A stretch of DNA of 64,000 nucleotides from Streptomyces atroolivaceus (GCF_000717025.1 NZ_JNXG01000018.1:310001-374000), one strand, 5' to 3'. Positions 35,671 to 45,190 are shown, numbered from the stretch's first letter. The notes: generated from the sequence alone by a model not told the origin. Made by a program: numbers and translations.

Positions 35671-36161
35671 TGCCGACACAGCCGGCGTAGGCGTCCGCCG
35701 GGGGCGGACAGATGTACGTCTGCCCCGGCCCGGGGCGTCGAGCGGGCAACGTCAGGCGGACTCGCGCAGTTTCGTCATGCCGACGCGGGCCGCAGCCCCC
35801 GCCGAGACAGGCCCCGGTCCGAATAGCTCCCGCGTCCCACATCGAGGTGGGCGCGGTTCGGGGAGCGGAGAGGCCTTGCTCCAGAGGACACCCACCCTGA
35901 GCACCTGTTCGTGCAGGGGGTTGTCCAGCCGCCCACGGCCGTGCCCGGCCTCGCAAGGGAGCGAACTGCGTCGACTGGGGCGGCGTGTGTCGTCGCCGGC
36001 CACGGTCGAGCACATCTTCACGTCCTGCCTGAGGGGGTGTTCCGGGCTCGGACGGGGTATGTGCTCGGTGCGCAGGCCCCGAGTCCGGTCTGCGGAACGG
36101 CTCACGATGCCGACGTCACGTCGGATGTCCCGACTCACCCTGCTCACTGAGGAGTCAGCAA
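35671..36161. other. Intergenic, no gene seen
   Basis: No frame has a credible start or conserved pattern. The promoter of the flavoprotein gene presumably lies at its right end. Confidence 0.45.
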
Positions 36162-37484
36162 GTGGAGACGGACGAGGGTGCGAGTGCGGGTGATCATCAG
36201 GCGCAGGTGATCGTCGTGGGTGCTGGTCCAGCCGGTTCGGCTACGGCCCTGCACCTGGCGCGGGCCGGTGTGGACGTATTGCTGCTCGAGAAGGGCACCT
36301 TCCCCCGGGACAAGGTGTGCGGGGACGGCCTCACCCCTCGCGGAGTGCAGCAACTGGTCCGCATGGGCGTCGACATCGACGCTCCGGGCTGGATGCGCAC
36401 CAAGGGCATGCGGTGGGTGTGCGGAGGACGCCAGGTACACATCGACTGGCCTCGCTCCGGCAGCCATCCGGACTTCGGTCTCACTCGCTCCCGGCGCGAC
36501 TTCGACGACATCCTGGTCCGCCAGGCTGTGGCCGCCGGAGCACGGTTGCTCCTGGAGACGAAGGCAACGGGCCCCCTGACCGACCGTGCCGGACGCATCA
36601 CCGGCGTAAGCGCTGTCGTGGGAGCCGACCAACAGCCGAGGAACTACCACGCCTCCGTGGTGATCGCGGCTGACGGCGCCTCCGCCCGAACCGCTCTGGC
36701 CATGGGGTTGGAGAGGGACCCGAGCAGGCCGGTGGCCACCGCCGCCCGCCGCTACTACCGCAGCGAAGCCCGCACCCACGACCCCTACCTGGAGCTCTGG
36801 GCCGATCTGCTCTGTTCCCGGACCGGACGTGACCTGCCGGGATACGGCTGGATATTCCCGCTCGGTGACGGCCGGGTGAACGTCGGGTTGGGCGCCCTTC
36901 CGCACAGACGTCACGGTGCGGTCGATCTGCGGGCCACCATGGAGCAGTGGGTGACACGGCTGCCCCCGCACTGGGAACTGCGGGAGGAGAACGCCGACTC
37001 GCCGCTGCGCAGCGCCGCTCTGCCCATGGGCTTCAACCGGAGGCCGCAGTACCGTCGCGGCCTGCTACTGGTCGGCGACAGCGGTGGCATGGTCAGTCCA
37101 TGGAGCGGTGAAGGCATCGTCCAAGCCATGGAGGCGGGTGAGATCGCCGCAGAGACCGTCGCCCTGGCCCTGCAGCGTCCGGGCGGCGCCGGGCGTGAGC
37201 AGGCTCTGCACCAGTATGCGAGCGAAGTGAACTGCCGCTGGGGGCGCTACTACCGGCTCGGCAACACCGTCGCCGAGCTGGTGTTCGCCCGCTACGGCTA
37301 CCGCCCGCTCCTCAACCGCCGAGTCATGGCCTCGCCCACTCTGGTGCACACTCTCGCCCGGTTGCTGACGCACGGAACCGACGCGCCCTCAGGCGACCTG
37401 ATCGACACCGTCGTCCGCGGCCTCGTGCGGATGGTTCCCGCGCCACGTCGGCACGCAGGGGGCCTGGGCGTACGCCGTCGGTGA
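36162..37484 (+). CDS. Geranylgeranyl-reductase-family FAD oxidoreductase
   Basis: 440 aa, GTG 36162 with GGAG 10 bp upstream. Rossmann FAD site VIVVGAGPAGSATALHLARAGVDVLLLEKG, the family motif FPRDKVCGDGLTPRGVQQL, and the second FAD motif LLVGDSGGMVSPWSGEGIVQAMEAGEIAA. Middle part YGWIFPLGDGRVNVGLG is usual for this group. Relatives reduce isoprenoid double bonds, as in menaquinone side chains or archaeal-like lipids, or hydroxylate aromatics. In many Streptomyces such a gene lies by the nuo operon, but here it stands alone. Substrate inferred only. Confidence 0.9.
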   Translation: METDEGASAGDHQAQVIVVGAGPAGSATALHLARAGVDVLLLEKGTFPRDKVCGDGLTPRGVQQLVRMGVDIDAPGWMRTKGMRWVCGGRQVHIDWPRSGSHPDFGLTRSRRDFDDILVRQAVAAGARLLLETKATGPLTDRAGRITGVSAVVGADQQPRNYHASVVIAADGASARTALAMGLERDPSRPVATAARRYYRSEARTHDPYLELWADLLCSRTGRDLPGYGWIFPLGDGRVNVGLGALPHRRHGAVDLRATMEQWVTRLPPHWELREENADSPLRSAALPMGFNRRPQYRRGLLLVGDSGGMVSPWSGEGIVQAMEAGEIAAETVALALQRPGGAGREQALHQYASEVNCRWGRYYRLGNTVAELVFARYGYRPLLNRRVMASPTLVHTLARLLTHGTDAPSGDLIDTVVRGLVRMVPAPRRHAGGLGVRRR

Positions 37485-37758
37485 TTCCTGAGGCGCGTCC
37501 TCCGCCCGAGAGCGACCGGATGAGCGACCGGTCGAGCGGCCCGGCAGGAAGGCCGGAAGGTCCGCTTCCTGGTATCCCACCGAAGCCACTCCGGTCGACA
37601 GCCCGGCGTGCGCAACGGCTGTGTCGGACCCTGCTCATCTGGCGGGCCTCACGACCTGTACGCCGGCCTCGCAGCCCCGTGGCCGAATCGTCTCGGTGTG
37701 GGCTTCCGGGCGCGGGTCAACCACCTCGAACCCGGCGGGCCTCCACCGCCGAACCACC

Positions 37759-38091
37759 TCACAGTCCTGCCAGCGACATGTCGAGTACCCCTCCCACGGC
37801 GCCGTAGAGACTGCACCGGAGGGAGTGACGTGCCCTGCGGCGCAGGGCGAACGCCAGCAGGAACGAGAACGCGAAGAGCCCACCGAGGGCGACCGCCGCC
37901 CATTGGCTGTGGATGAAGAAGACAAAGCTGATGACTCCACCCCAGACCAAGACCGGCAAGAGCGAGCCACGCAGTACGGTCCAGAACGCGACCCGCACCG
38001 CCCCGGCCGGCAGCACACGTCCATTCCACACCTCGATGTGGTTCCTGGTCACACAGTGCTCAGGGCGCATGCGGCCATCAGACCACCCCAT
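37759..38091 (-). CDS. Small two-helix membrane protein
   Basis: 110 aa from ATG 38091, or 103 aa from ATG 38070. A soluble start MRPEHCVTRNHIEVWNGRVLPAGAVRVAFW precedes two membrane helices (about 43-60, LLPVLVWGGVISFVFFIHS; and 64-83, AAVALGGLFAFSFLLAFAL) and a basic tail. The frame is open upstream to 38541, but that part is Arg/Pro-rich and unlikely to be translated. Family not recognised. Confidence 0.55.
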   Translation of the reverse strand: MGWSDGRMRPEHCVTRNHIEVWNGRVLPAGAVRVAFWTVLRGSLLPVLVWGGVISFVFFIHSQWAAVALGGLFAFSFLLAFALRRRARHSLRCSLYGAVGGVLDMSLAGL

Positions 38092-38631
38092 GATTCCCGG
38101 CGGGCTGGTATGCGCGAGAGAACGCCCCGGAAGGGACGCGGACTGGTAGCAGCCCACCGCCGAGGCTCCGATACCGAGGGCCCGGCCTGTTCCCGCGACC
38201 GTGCCCCGTCGAGCGAGCGGCAGGTGCGTCGTCGGGCGGCGTGGCGCCGTGGCGGTCCGGAACAGGTGTGACGGACGAGGCAGCGGTCGCGACCGGCACC
38301 GGGACGTTCCGGGCGTCGGCTGCGCTGTCTCTGCTGCGTCACGCTCGCCGCAGACCCGGCCCGGCCGGAGGTCGGTCGCAACGCGCGACTTCGTTCGGCC
38401 GAGCCTGTCAGGCGCCCCGTCCGACGCGGCGCCCCGCCGAGGTCCGCCCCGTCGTACCCGGCCGTCGCACCGGCCCGTCGGACCAGGCATCGGCCGAAGC
38501 GGGCGACTGCGGGGACGATCGAGTGAATCGCGGCGACACACCGCAGTAAGGGGCGAAATCTGGCTAGAAACACCCAGTCAGTGAACGCACATTCGCTCAA
38601 ATGGCGGGCGATCCGTACTGGAAGGCTGACA
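38092..38631. other. Intergenic, no gene seen
   Basis: Basic shadow frames only. Promoter signals for the downstream fusion gene are expected here but none stands out. Confidence 0.4.
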
Positions 38632-40902
38632 GTGGGAACGCTGAACAAGCTGGAGCAGCGCTTCGAGGCCTGGGTCAACGGCGCCTTCGCGAAAGCTTTC
38701 AAGTCTGCGGTGCAGCCCTTGGAGTTCGTCGGCGCGCTCCGGCGCGAGTGTGACGTCAATGCCAGGATCTGGAGCCACGACCGCACGGTTGTGCCCAACA
38801 GCTTCGTCATCGAGCTCAACACCGACGATCACGCATTGCACAGCACATGTCTGGTCATGCTCGGCGAGGAACTGGTCGAGAAGGTACGCGACTATGCCGA
38901 GTCGCAGCTCTACTCCTTCGTCGGCCCTCTGAAGGTGCAGCTCCAGTGCGCGGACGACCTGGAGACGGGGCGGTATCGGGTGAGGAGCCGTATCGAGATC
39001 CCGCCGAACGTCCAGCAAGCCATGGAAGCCGCCGAAAGGCGCGCCGTGGCTGCGCGTGAGTGGGGCGGCCACGGGGAGGCCATGACGTGGAGGCAACCGC
39101 CACGGTCTGTGAGCGAGGGGAAACAGGTACTGACCGTAGAACAGTTCATAGAGCATGAGCTGACGGTCGACAGTAACGGCATGCTGGTCCGAAAGGGCCT
39201 CCGGGCGGTCGCCAGGTCGTCGCAGCTACGCAGCATGAAGGATCTCGGAACGAAGGGTGCTGACGCTCCCGAGCTGCTTCCGTCCGGGCACGGGCCGTCG
39301 ACCCGCCTGCACCTCGGGGACCGGCCTCCAGACGGTCCCACGGCGGGGGCCGGCCGGCCGAACGGCCTGGTTCCCGAGGTCCAGAAATGCCTTCCTGCCG
39401 GCCAGCCGCAGCCGTCTGAGTCAGATGTCGAGGACTGCTCCCGCGAAGACGCACCTCGCCGACCCGAAGAACACGGTAGATCGATGGCGGAAGCATCCCG
39501 TCGTCGACGCGCCGAACCTGTCCCCACGAGCTCTTCGAGATCCTTGAAAGGACTGAACAGTATGACGCACGACCGTGACATGAGCGTGGGCAGACCTGCA
39601 CCTGATGGAGGAGAGGAAAGGCCGGACGCCTTCGGAGGCCACAGGCCGCCGGATCGGTATGCCGCGAGCGATCCTCAGTCCGCCGTATCGCGGGAACCCC
39701 GGCCGTTGGCGCGGTCGGGCGACGAGTACATGCCCGGTGAGTACGGGCAACAGGCTTCCGCGGGCGTGCCCGCTGCCAACAGCTTGGGTGCGGCCCCTCT
39801 GTCACGCCCGTACGCCGGAGCGGCGCAGCCCCCACGGTTCGCCGATGTTCCGCCGGTCAACCACCGGGCCGCGGCCAACTACGCCCCCGTAGGTCCCGAC
39901 CGTTCAGGGCACGGCGCCGCTCTGGGGCACAGCTCGTCGGTCGAGCTCTCGTCGGACCGTCTTCTGCGCAACAAGGCCGGCGTCCGGGGCAGCTTCAAGA
40001 AGCTGCGTATCGGCGGCAGGAGCGCGGAACGGGTACGACAGCAGAAGCTGGCCGTGCTCCGCACGCCGGTGATGGACTGCTACAAGATCGCCGTCATCAG
40101 CCTCAAGGGCGGGGTCGGCAAGACCACCACCACGACTGCTCTGGGTGCGATGCTCGCCACCGAACGCCAGGACCGGGTCGTGGCGATCGACGCCAACCCG
40201 GACGCCGGAACACTCAGCCGCCGGGTACGCAGGGAGACGAGCGCGACCATCCGTGACCTGGTGGCCGATCTCCCGAACCTGCCCAACTACATGGCGGTAC
40301 GCCGCTACACGTCCCAGTCCCCGAGCGGTCTGGAGGTTCTCGCCAACGACGTGGATCCCGCCCTCTCCACCGCGTTCAACGACGAGGACTACCGCAAGGT
40401 CGTCGGCTGCCTCGGGCAGCACTACCCGATCATCCTCACGGATTCCGGCACCGGCCTGCTCCACAGTGCCATGGGTGGTGTCCTTGACCTTGCCGATCAG
40501 CTGATCGTCGTCGCCACCTCCAGCGTGGACGGCGCTGCCAGCGCGAGCACCACCCTGGACTGGCTCAACGCCCATGGCTACGCGGACCTCGTCCAGCGGA
40601 GCATCACCGTGGTGTCCGAGGCGCGTAAGACCGGCAAGATCATCAAGCTGAACGACGTGGTGGCGCACTTCCGTGCTCGTTGCCGGGGTGTGGTGGTTGT
40701 CCCCTTCGACGAGCACCTCTCGGCAGGAGCGGAGGTCGATCTGGCGAAGATGAGGCCGCAGACCCGTGAGGCCTACTTCAACCTGGCGACTCTCGTGGCC
40801 GCCGACTTCCACCGTACCCAGCACGAGCCCGTCGGCTGGCCCGCCCTCCCGCACTCGGGGTACAACTCGGCCAGCGTCTTCTCGGCTCCTGTCTGGGGCT
40901 GA
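38632..40902 (+). CDS. DUF3662 (FhaA-type) domain joined to a MinD/ParA ATPase
   Basis: 756 aa in one frame. GTG 38632 has GGAAGG 6 bp upstream and gives the usual FhaA start ([23 protein letters not shown]). The N-terminus (about 2-128) is a DUF3662 domain as in FhaA, the cell-wall/FHA protein: [46 protein letters not shown]. The expected C-terminal FHA domain is absent; instead a polar, disordered region (about 130-470) leads to a MinD/ParA ATPase (about 483-735). Its deviant Walker A is [16 protein letters not shown] (Lys492 onward), with [17 protein letters not shown] and [14 protein letters not shown]. The ATPase part resembles SCO5717 of the type VII secretion locus. ATG 39562 with GAAAGGA upstream could start a separate ATPase, so the DNA may encode two products in one frame. 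Confidence 0.85.
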   Translation: MGTLNKLEQRFEAWVNGAFAKAFKSAVQPLEFVGALRRECDVNARIWSHDRTVVPNSFVIELNTDDHALHSTCLVMLGEELVEKVRDYAESQLYSFVGPLKVQLQCADDLETGRYRVRSRIEIPPNVQQAMEAAERRAVAAREWGGHGEAMTWRQPPRSVSEGKQVLTVEQFIEHELTVDSNGMLVRKGLRAVARSSQLRSMKDLGTKGADAPELLPSGHGPSTRLHLGDRPPDGPTAGAGRPNGLVPEVQKCLPAGQPQPSESDVEDCSREDAPRRPEEHGRSMAEASRRRRAEPVPTSSSRSLKGLNSMTHDRDMSVGRPAPDGGEERPDAFGGHRPPDRYAASDPQSAVSREPRPLARSGDEYMPGEYGQQASAGVPAANSLGAAPLSRPYAGAAQPPRFADVPPVNHRAAANYAPVGPDRSGHGAALGHSSSVELSSDRLLRNKAGVRGSFKKLRIGGRSAERVRQQKLAVLRTPVMDCYKIAVISLKGGVGKTTTTTALGAMLATERQDRVVAIDANPDAGTLSRRVRRETSATIRDLVADLPNLPNYMAVRRYTSQSPSGLEVLANDVDPALSTAFNDEDYRKVVGCLGQHYPIILTDSGTGLLHSAMGGVLDLADQLIVVATSSVDGAASASTTLDWLNAHGYADLVQRSITVVSEARKTGKIIKLNDVVAHFRARCRGVVVVPFDEHLSAGAEVDLAKMRPQTREAYFNLATLVAADFHRTQHEPVGWPALPHSGYNSASVFSAPVWG

Positions 40903-41028
40903 GCGCTCTCCTCCCGACCACGCAGGTGCAACGTGCAGCGGGTCGTGCGGCGCATCCGAACGGCCGTTGCCGTCCGACCCGTCGTCGCGATGAGCACACG
41001 TGGGCGGAATGACCCCGCTCCACGGTAG

Positions 41029-41059
41029 TGGCCGCCCCCGGCTTGCCGGGCGGCGGCCA
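41029..41059 (+). terminator. GC hairpin terminator in the 40903-41248 gap
   Basis: TGGCCGCC...CCGGC and GCCGG...GGCGGCCA form a stem of about 14 pairs with one bulge, 126 bp after the fusion gene. It lies between convergent genes. The remainder of this gap (40903-41248) holds no gene I can see. Confidence 0.6.
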
Positions 41060-41248
41060 GGGCCGGGTGCGGCGCCGGCCGCACCGAGACACGGCGGTGA
41101 TCCGCGGGGTCGTGCCCCCTCTGTGGCTCCCGTCGCTCCGGTGCGCTCCCCGGCGATGAGCCACGGGGCCGGACAAGGGCGTGCGAGCCCTCATGCTGTG
41201 AAGTCGATTCCGGGGACCATGCCCGTCGTGGACGGAGGCGCCCTTCTG

Positions 41249-42157
41249 TCAGGGGGCTTGGGGGGAGGAGCGGTGACTGAGGACCGTCTCCCGGAACGAC
41301 GCGACCACCGGGCGTAGGTCGGTGTGGTGCCACGCTGCCCAGAGGTGTACTGATTCCCGGTGCCAGGGCAGTTCGCGTACTTCGACTCCTTCGGTGGTTC
41401 CGTGGATCATGCTTCTCTGGATGAGTGCGAGCCCGAGGCCGGAGGCGACGAGGCCTAGGGCCGTCAGCGGTTCCGGTGCGTCCAGGCGGATGTCAGGCGT
41501 GAAGCCCGCTGCCGTGCAGGCGGCGATGAACGTGTCCCGGGCTGCCGGCTGATGGGACGTGTTGACGGCGATCCAGGGCAGGCCGTCCAGGTCGGGCGCT
41601 GTGATGTCCTGACGGCTCGCGAGGGTGTGATGCGCGGGGATGGCGAGGAGCAGCGGGTCCTCGAGAAGTGGTGCTGCCATCAGATCGGGATCGTCTGCTG
41701 CTGGGGGCTGCTGGACCAGGGCGATGTCGAGGCTGCGTTGCCGCAGGCCGACGAATTGTTCGTCCGCGGTCAGGCTGTAGAGGGCGACGTGGATGCCGGG
41801 GCGTTCCTGCTGCAGGGTGCGCAGTGCCGAGGGGAGCACGCCCGTGTGCATGGCGTCCGGGACGTAGCCGATGCACAGCCCGCCCTCCTCCCCGCGTCCG
41901 AGACGGCGGCCGAGGTTCTCCAGCCTGTCGGCATGCCGCAACAGCGCGCGAGCCTCGGTGAGGAAAACCCGTCCGTCGGCGGTCAGGCGGATGCGCTGCT
42001 GCATGCGCTCGAAGAGGGTGAGGCCCAGGCTCTTCTCGAGCTGGGCGATCTGGCGGCTGAGTGGTGACTGCGAGATGTGGAGCTGTTCCGCGGCGCGGCC
42101 GACGTGTTCCGTTTCGGCGACGGCGATGAAGTAGCGAAGTTGTCGCAGGTCAAGCAT
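41249..42157 (-). CDS. LysR-family transcriptional regulator
   Basis: 302 aa from ATG 42157 (GAGG upstream); MLDLRQLRYFIAVAETEHVGRAAEQLHISQSPLSRQIAQLEKSLGLTLFER is a textbook LysR winged helix. The effector domain follows (about 90-295: GLCIGYVPDAMHTGVLPSALRTLQQERPGIHVAL). Divergent from an aldo-keto reductase gene with a 145-bp gap that contains a perfect 17-bp palindrome, so it probably controls the AKR-SRPBCC unit. Confidence 0.93.
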   Translation of the reverse strand: MLDLRQLRYFIAVAETEHVGRAAEQLHISQSPLSRQIAQLEKSLGLTLFERMQQRIRLTADGRVFLTEARALLRHADRLENLGRRLGRGEEGGLCIGYVPDAMHTGVLPSALRTLQQERPGIHVALYSLTADEQFVGLRQRSLDIALVQQPPAADDPDLMAAPLLEDPLLLAIPAHHTLASRQDITAPDLDGLPWIAVNTSHQPAARDTFIAACTAAGFTPDIRLDAPEPLTALGLVASGLGLALIQRSMIHGTTEGVEVRELPWHRESVHLWAAWHHTDLRPVVASFRETVLSHRSSPQAP

Positions 42158-42183
42158 GTAAGACCTCGGGGGACTCAACTCAG

Positions 42184-42200
42184 TCCAAGCGAGTCTTGGA
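42184..42200. promoter_or_regulatory. LysR operator candidate
   Basis: TCCAAG-CGAGT-CTTGGA is a perfect interrupted palindrome, 27 bp from the LysR start and 103 bp from the AKR start. It fits the expected place of a LysR binding site between divergent genes. Confidence 0.65.
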
Positions 42201-42302
42201 CAGTCTCAAGTATGGATCGTAGCGTCGAGGGAGTCAGACCGGCGGACCTCGCCTTCCCTAGGAAGCGACGTCGCCCCCCTCCCCTCTCCAAGGAAACACC
42301 CC

Positions 42303-43313
42303 ATGGGTATCGCTTCCCTACTGCCCGGACCGCTCGGCTTCGGTACTGCTCCGCTGGGCAACATGTTCCGACACGTCCCCGACGCGGAGGCGGCCGCCAC
42401 CGTCGAAGCCGCCTGGGACCACGGCATCCGCTACTTCGACACCGCGCCCTTCTACGGTGCGGGGCTCGCCGAGATCCGCCTGGGCGAGGTCCTGGCCGCC
42501 CACCCGCGTGAGGCGTACGTCCTGAGCACCAAGGTCGGCCGCCTCGTCCTGGACGAACCGGAAGACCCCGCCGCCCGTGAACTCGGCGAGAAGGGAGGCC
42601 TGTTCGAGTACGGCCGCCCCAACAAGCTGCGCAACGACTACACGGCGGACGCGACGATGCGCTCGATCGAGGACAGTCTCGGCCGGCTGAAGACCGACCG
42701 GCTCGACATCGTCTGGGTGCACGACATCGCGCAGGACTTCTACGGTGACCAGTGGCTCGCCCAGTACGAGACGGCTCGCACCGGCGCCTTCCGTGTACTG
42801 GAGCAGCTGCGTTCCGAGGGTGTCATCAGGGCGTGGGGCCTGGGTGTGAACCGGGTGGAACCACTCGAGCTCACTCTCGACCTCGACGAGCCCACCCCCG
42901 ACGCCTTCCTCCTGGCCGGCCGGTACACATTGCTGGATCACGCCCGTGCGCTGCAGCGCCTGCTGCCCGCCGCTGCCGAGCGGAACGTCGACATCGTCGT
43001 CGGTGGACCCTACAGCTCGGGGATTCTGGCCGGAGGGACCCATTTCGAGTACCAGGAGGCGCCCGCCGAGATCGTCAGCAGGGTGGCGCGGATCAAGGCT
43101 CTGGCGCAACGGCACGGCGTCGGCATCAAAGCCGCTGCCCTGCAGTTCTCCCTGGCCCACACCGCCACCGTTGCCGCCATCCCCGGTGCCACCAGGCCCA
43201 GCCGTGTCGCGGAGGACGTCGCCGCGCTGGGCGAGCGGATCCCGGCCGGGTTCTGGACGGCGCTGCGCGAGGAGCGGCTGATCGCGGCCGACGCTCCCGT
43301 ACCCGCCGTCTGA
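42303..43313 (+). CDS. Aldo-keto reductase
   Basis: 336 aa TIM-barrel NADPH oxidoreductase. Catalytic residues are recognisable: Asp and Tyr in IRYFDTAPFYGAGLAEIRLGEVL, Lys in YVLSTKVGRLV, His in LDIVWVHDIAQDFYG. NADPH site near GATRPSRVAEDVAALGE. It is closest to the D-threo-aldose 1-dehydrogenase / L-fucose dehydrogenase-like branch. SD AAGGAAA at 42289. Next gene SRPBCC starts 31 bp later, probably in the same operon under the divergent LysR protein. Confidence 0.92.
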   Translation: MGIASLLPGPLGFGTAPLGNMFRHVPDAEAAATVEAAWDHGIRYFDTAPFYGAGLAEIRLGEVLAAHPREAYVLSTKVGRLVLDEPEDPAARELGEKGGLFEYGRPNKLRNDYTADATMRSIEDSLGRLKTDRLDIVWVHDIAQDFYGDQWLAQYETARTGAFRVLEQLRSEGVIRAWGLGVNRVEPLELTLDLDEPTPDAFLLAGRYTLLDHARALQRLLPAAAERNVDIVVGGPYSSGILAGGTHFEYQEAPAEIVSRVARIKALAQRHGVGIKAAALQFSLAHTATVAAIPGATRPSRVAEDVAALGERIPAGFWTALREERLIAADAPVPAV

Positions 43314-43344
43314 ATGCTGACCGACACCTGCAAGGAGAACCCTC

Positions 43345-43761
43345 ATGGCCACGACCACCGCATCGGTACGCATTCCCGCACCGCCCGACCGGGTCTGGCA
43401 GCTCATCGGCGGGTTCGACAGCCTGCCCGACTGGTTGCCGTACATCCGCAAGAGTGAGCTCGGCGAAGGCGGCCGGACCCGTTCTCTCACGAACGAGCAA
43501 GGCGGCCGGATCACCGAGCGTCTCGAAGCCTTCGACGACAAGGCCCGCACCTACAGCTACTCGATACTCGAGGCACCGTTCCCGGTGACCGGTTACCTGT
43601 CGACCATCACGGTGCGCGAGGACCCGGAGAGAGGCTTCTCCCTCGTCGAGTGGAGCGGCACCTTCACACCGGACAGGATCGGCGACGACGAAGCGATCGC
43701 CCTGTTCCGCGCTATCTACGGTGACGGTCTCGAGGCGCTGCGGCGCACCCTCGCACCCTGA
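43345..43761 (+). CDS. SRPBCC (START-like) protein
   Basis: 138 aa, ATG 43345 with AAGGAG. Starts ATTTASVRIPAPPDRVWQLIGGFDSLPDWLPYIRKSELGEGGRTRSLT, typical of the polyketide-cyclase/dehydrase group. It folds around a hydrophobic pocket, with TYSYSILEAPFPVTGYLSTITVREDPERGFSLVEWSGTF continuing the grip. Ligand unknown; an operon with an aldo-keto reductase suggests it acts on the same small molecule. Confidence 0.9.
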   Translation: MATTTASVRIPAPPDRVWQLIGGFDSLPDWLPYIRKSELGEGGRTRSLTNEQGGRITERLEAFDDKARTYSYSILEAPFPVTGYLSTITVREDPERGFSLVEWSGTFTPDRIGDDEAIALFRAIYGDGLEALRRTLAP

Positions 43762-43784
43762 CCGGAGCGAGGCAATCATTCGAC

Positions 43785-43857
43785 GACAGGTGAAACTGTC
43801 ATTTTTAGTCGACGGTAAATTTACTTGTCATCTGAAACAGTGACAGGTAAATTTGTC
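43785..43857. promoter_or_regulatory. Repeated inverted motifs in an AT-rich promoter
   Basis: GACAGGTGAAACTGTC (43785-43800) and GACAGGTAAATTTGTC (43842-43857) are near-identical 16-bp inverted repeats. A third, looser copy, GACGGTAAATTTACTTGTC, sits at 43811-43829. The last copy ends 2 bp before the ATG at 43860. The patch is far more AT-rich than the surrounding DNA. It looks like an operator array, most simply for the HTH protein encoded next. Confidence 0.65.
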
Positions 43858-43859
43858 GT

Positions 43860-44486
43860 ATGGACGATGCAGTGGTGATCCCGACCCCGGACAAGAACGA
43901 CGACGACTTCTGGACCACCGTCATGACCCAGGTGGAGCCCGCCTGGAACGACCCCACCGATGACGACGCGTTCACCATGGACGAAGCAGTGCTCGACGCG
44001 GTCCGCGCACTGGCTGAACGGATTTCGACCCGTGCGCTGGCCTATCGCACCGCGGGCAAGCCCTTCGAACCCGCTCTCATGGCCGCGCCCGATGTGCAAC
44101 TGGCGCTGCTGCGGGCGCTGTACGAAGCCAAGCGGTCCGTCGACCGGCTCGCGGAAAGCGCAGCGACCGTAGCAGGCCGCAGTGGAGTCAACTATGCCCA
44201 ACTGGGTGCAGCCTGGGGTGGCATCAAGCGTCAGTCCGCTCGCCTCAAATGGCCCCACGCGGTAGCCAAGAGGTCCGCCAGCGAGTCCATCCCGCTTCGC
44301 TACGCAGGCGGTACAGCCGTCATTCACCACGATCCGGACGCCGATGCCTGGTGGTACGCGGCCATCGCCGCGGACCGCCAGGAGGAGGAGTCCGACGCCG
44401 TCCACGCAACCTCCACCGAGGCCATCGCGCGGGCTACGGAATTCCTGCTGGCACACGCTCAGCCCGCCCGGCCGGCCTCCGCCTGA
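43860..44486 (+). CDS. HTH-containing hypothetical protein, possibly autoregulatory
   Basis: 208 aa, ATG 43860 just after the repeated motif, with no Shine-Dalgarno, so the mRNA is probably near-leaderless. An acidic N-terminus (DDAVVIPTPDKNDDDFW) precedes helical regions (about 40-104). An HTH-like segment at about 110-135 (NYAQLGAAWGGIKRQSARLKWP) resembles Q-x-A-x-x-R recognition helices. A beta-rich tail follows (TAVIHHDPDADAWWYAAIAADRQEEESDAVH). No family recognised. The gene has its own repeat-rich promoter and a strong terminator and stands alone. Confidence 0.75.
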   Translation: MDDAVVIPTPDKNDDDFWTTVMTQVEPAWNDPTDDDAFTMDEAVLDAVRALAERISTRALAYRTAGKPFEPALMAAPDVQLALLRALYEAKRSVDRLAESAATVAGRSGVNYAQLGAAWGGIKRQSARLKWPHAVAKRSASESIPLRYAGGTAVIHHDPDADAWWYAAIAADRQEEESDAVHATSTEAIARATEFLLAHAQPARPASA

Positions 44487-44499
44487 CCGCAAGGCACAG

Positions 44500-44546
44500 C
44501 CCCGGCGGCAGGTTCAGGCGGCGTCACAAGACGCCGACCGCCGGGG
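44500..44546 (+). terminator. Branched GC hairpin terminator
   Basis: CCCCGGCGG/CCGCCGGGG outer stem with an inner GGCGTC-ACAA-GACGCC stem, 14 bp after the HTH gene stop. Confidence 0.8.
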
Positions 44547-44578
44547 CGGAGGTGATGTGGACGCGGGTAGCGCACTGC

Positions 44579-44631
44579 ACGACGCTGCCCGTTCGACCCG
44601 GCGCTCGCGGGGGTCGAACGGGCAGCGTCGT
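44579..44631. terminator. Perfect 21-bp stem hairpin
   Basis: ACGACGCTGCCCGTTCGACCC and its exact complement flank an 11-nt loop. It follows the previous terminator by 32 bp and may serve the same or the opposite strand. The rest of 44632-44917 has no gene. Confidence 0.7.
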
Positions 44632-44917
44632 ACGACCTCGCGATGGCGGGTTCAGCGCATGAGCGTCGATCCGTTGATGGTCCGTGCCCGTGGCCTGTGG
44701 TCAGGTCCCGATCATCACCGGGTGCGTAGGTGGCCACAGAAGTACTTCCGGAACGGGTGCACCATGGCCCCGCACCCGTACCCGCGGTGGAGCCCGTCGT
44801 CGCACTCGGGAACGCAGCAGGACAAGGATGCGTTGTCCGTTACCCAGGGGGTACGCGAGGTGCGAGAACGGCCCGCCCCCCGAAACCGGAATGGGCGTGC
44901 ACCGAAGGGAGTACGAC

Positions 44918-45190
44918 ATGACCGACCGCAGGCCCCAGGGCACCGCCTACACGGGGGCCGAGGGCAGCCCGCCGCCTGTACCCGCAGATATGCCCGACCA
45001 GCAGGTTCAGGACGGAGAGGACGCGCTCGACGTGATAATCCCGCCGAGTACCGAACGCCCCGAAACGGAACCGCAGGCTGAGCCTGATGGCGACGATCCC
45101 GACCCGGACGAGGCCGGATCGGGACGCAGCGCTGCCCGCAACGCCGGTGTCCACCCGGAAAGCCCCACCCCGGACGAGCCGACGGGGTGA
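44918..45190 (+). CDS. Acidic, disordered hypothetical protein
   Basis: 90 aa from ATG 44918. MTDRRPQGTAYTGAEGSPPPVPADMPDQQVQDGEDALDVIIPPSTERPE is rich in Pro, Asp, Glu and lacks a folded core apart from a short DALDVIIPPST segment. That segment recurs in small conserved Streptomyces proteins. A terminator follows immediately. Real but function unknown. Confidence 0.6.
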   Translation: MTDRRPQGTAYTGAEGSPPPVPADMPDQQVQDGEDALDVIIPPSTERPETEPQAEPDGDDPDPDEAGSGRSAARNAGVHPESPTPDEPTG

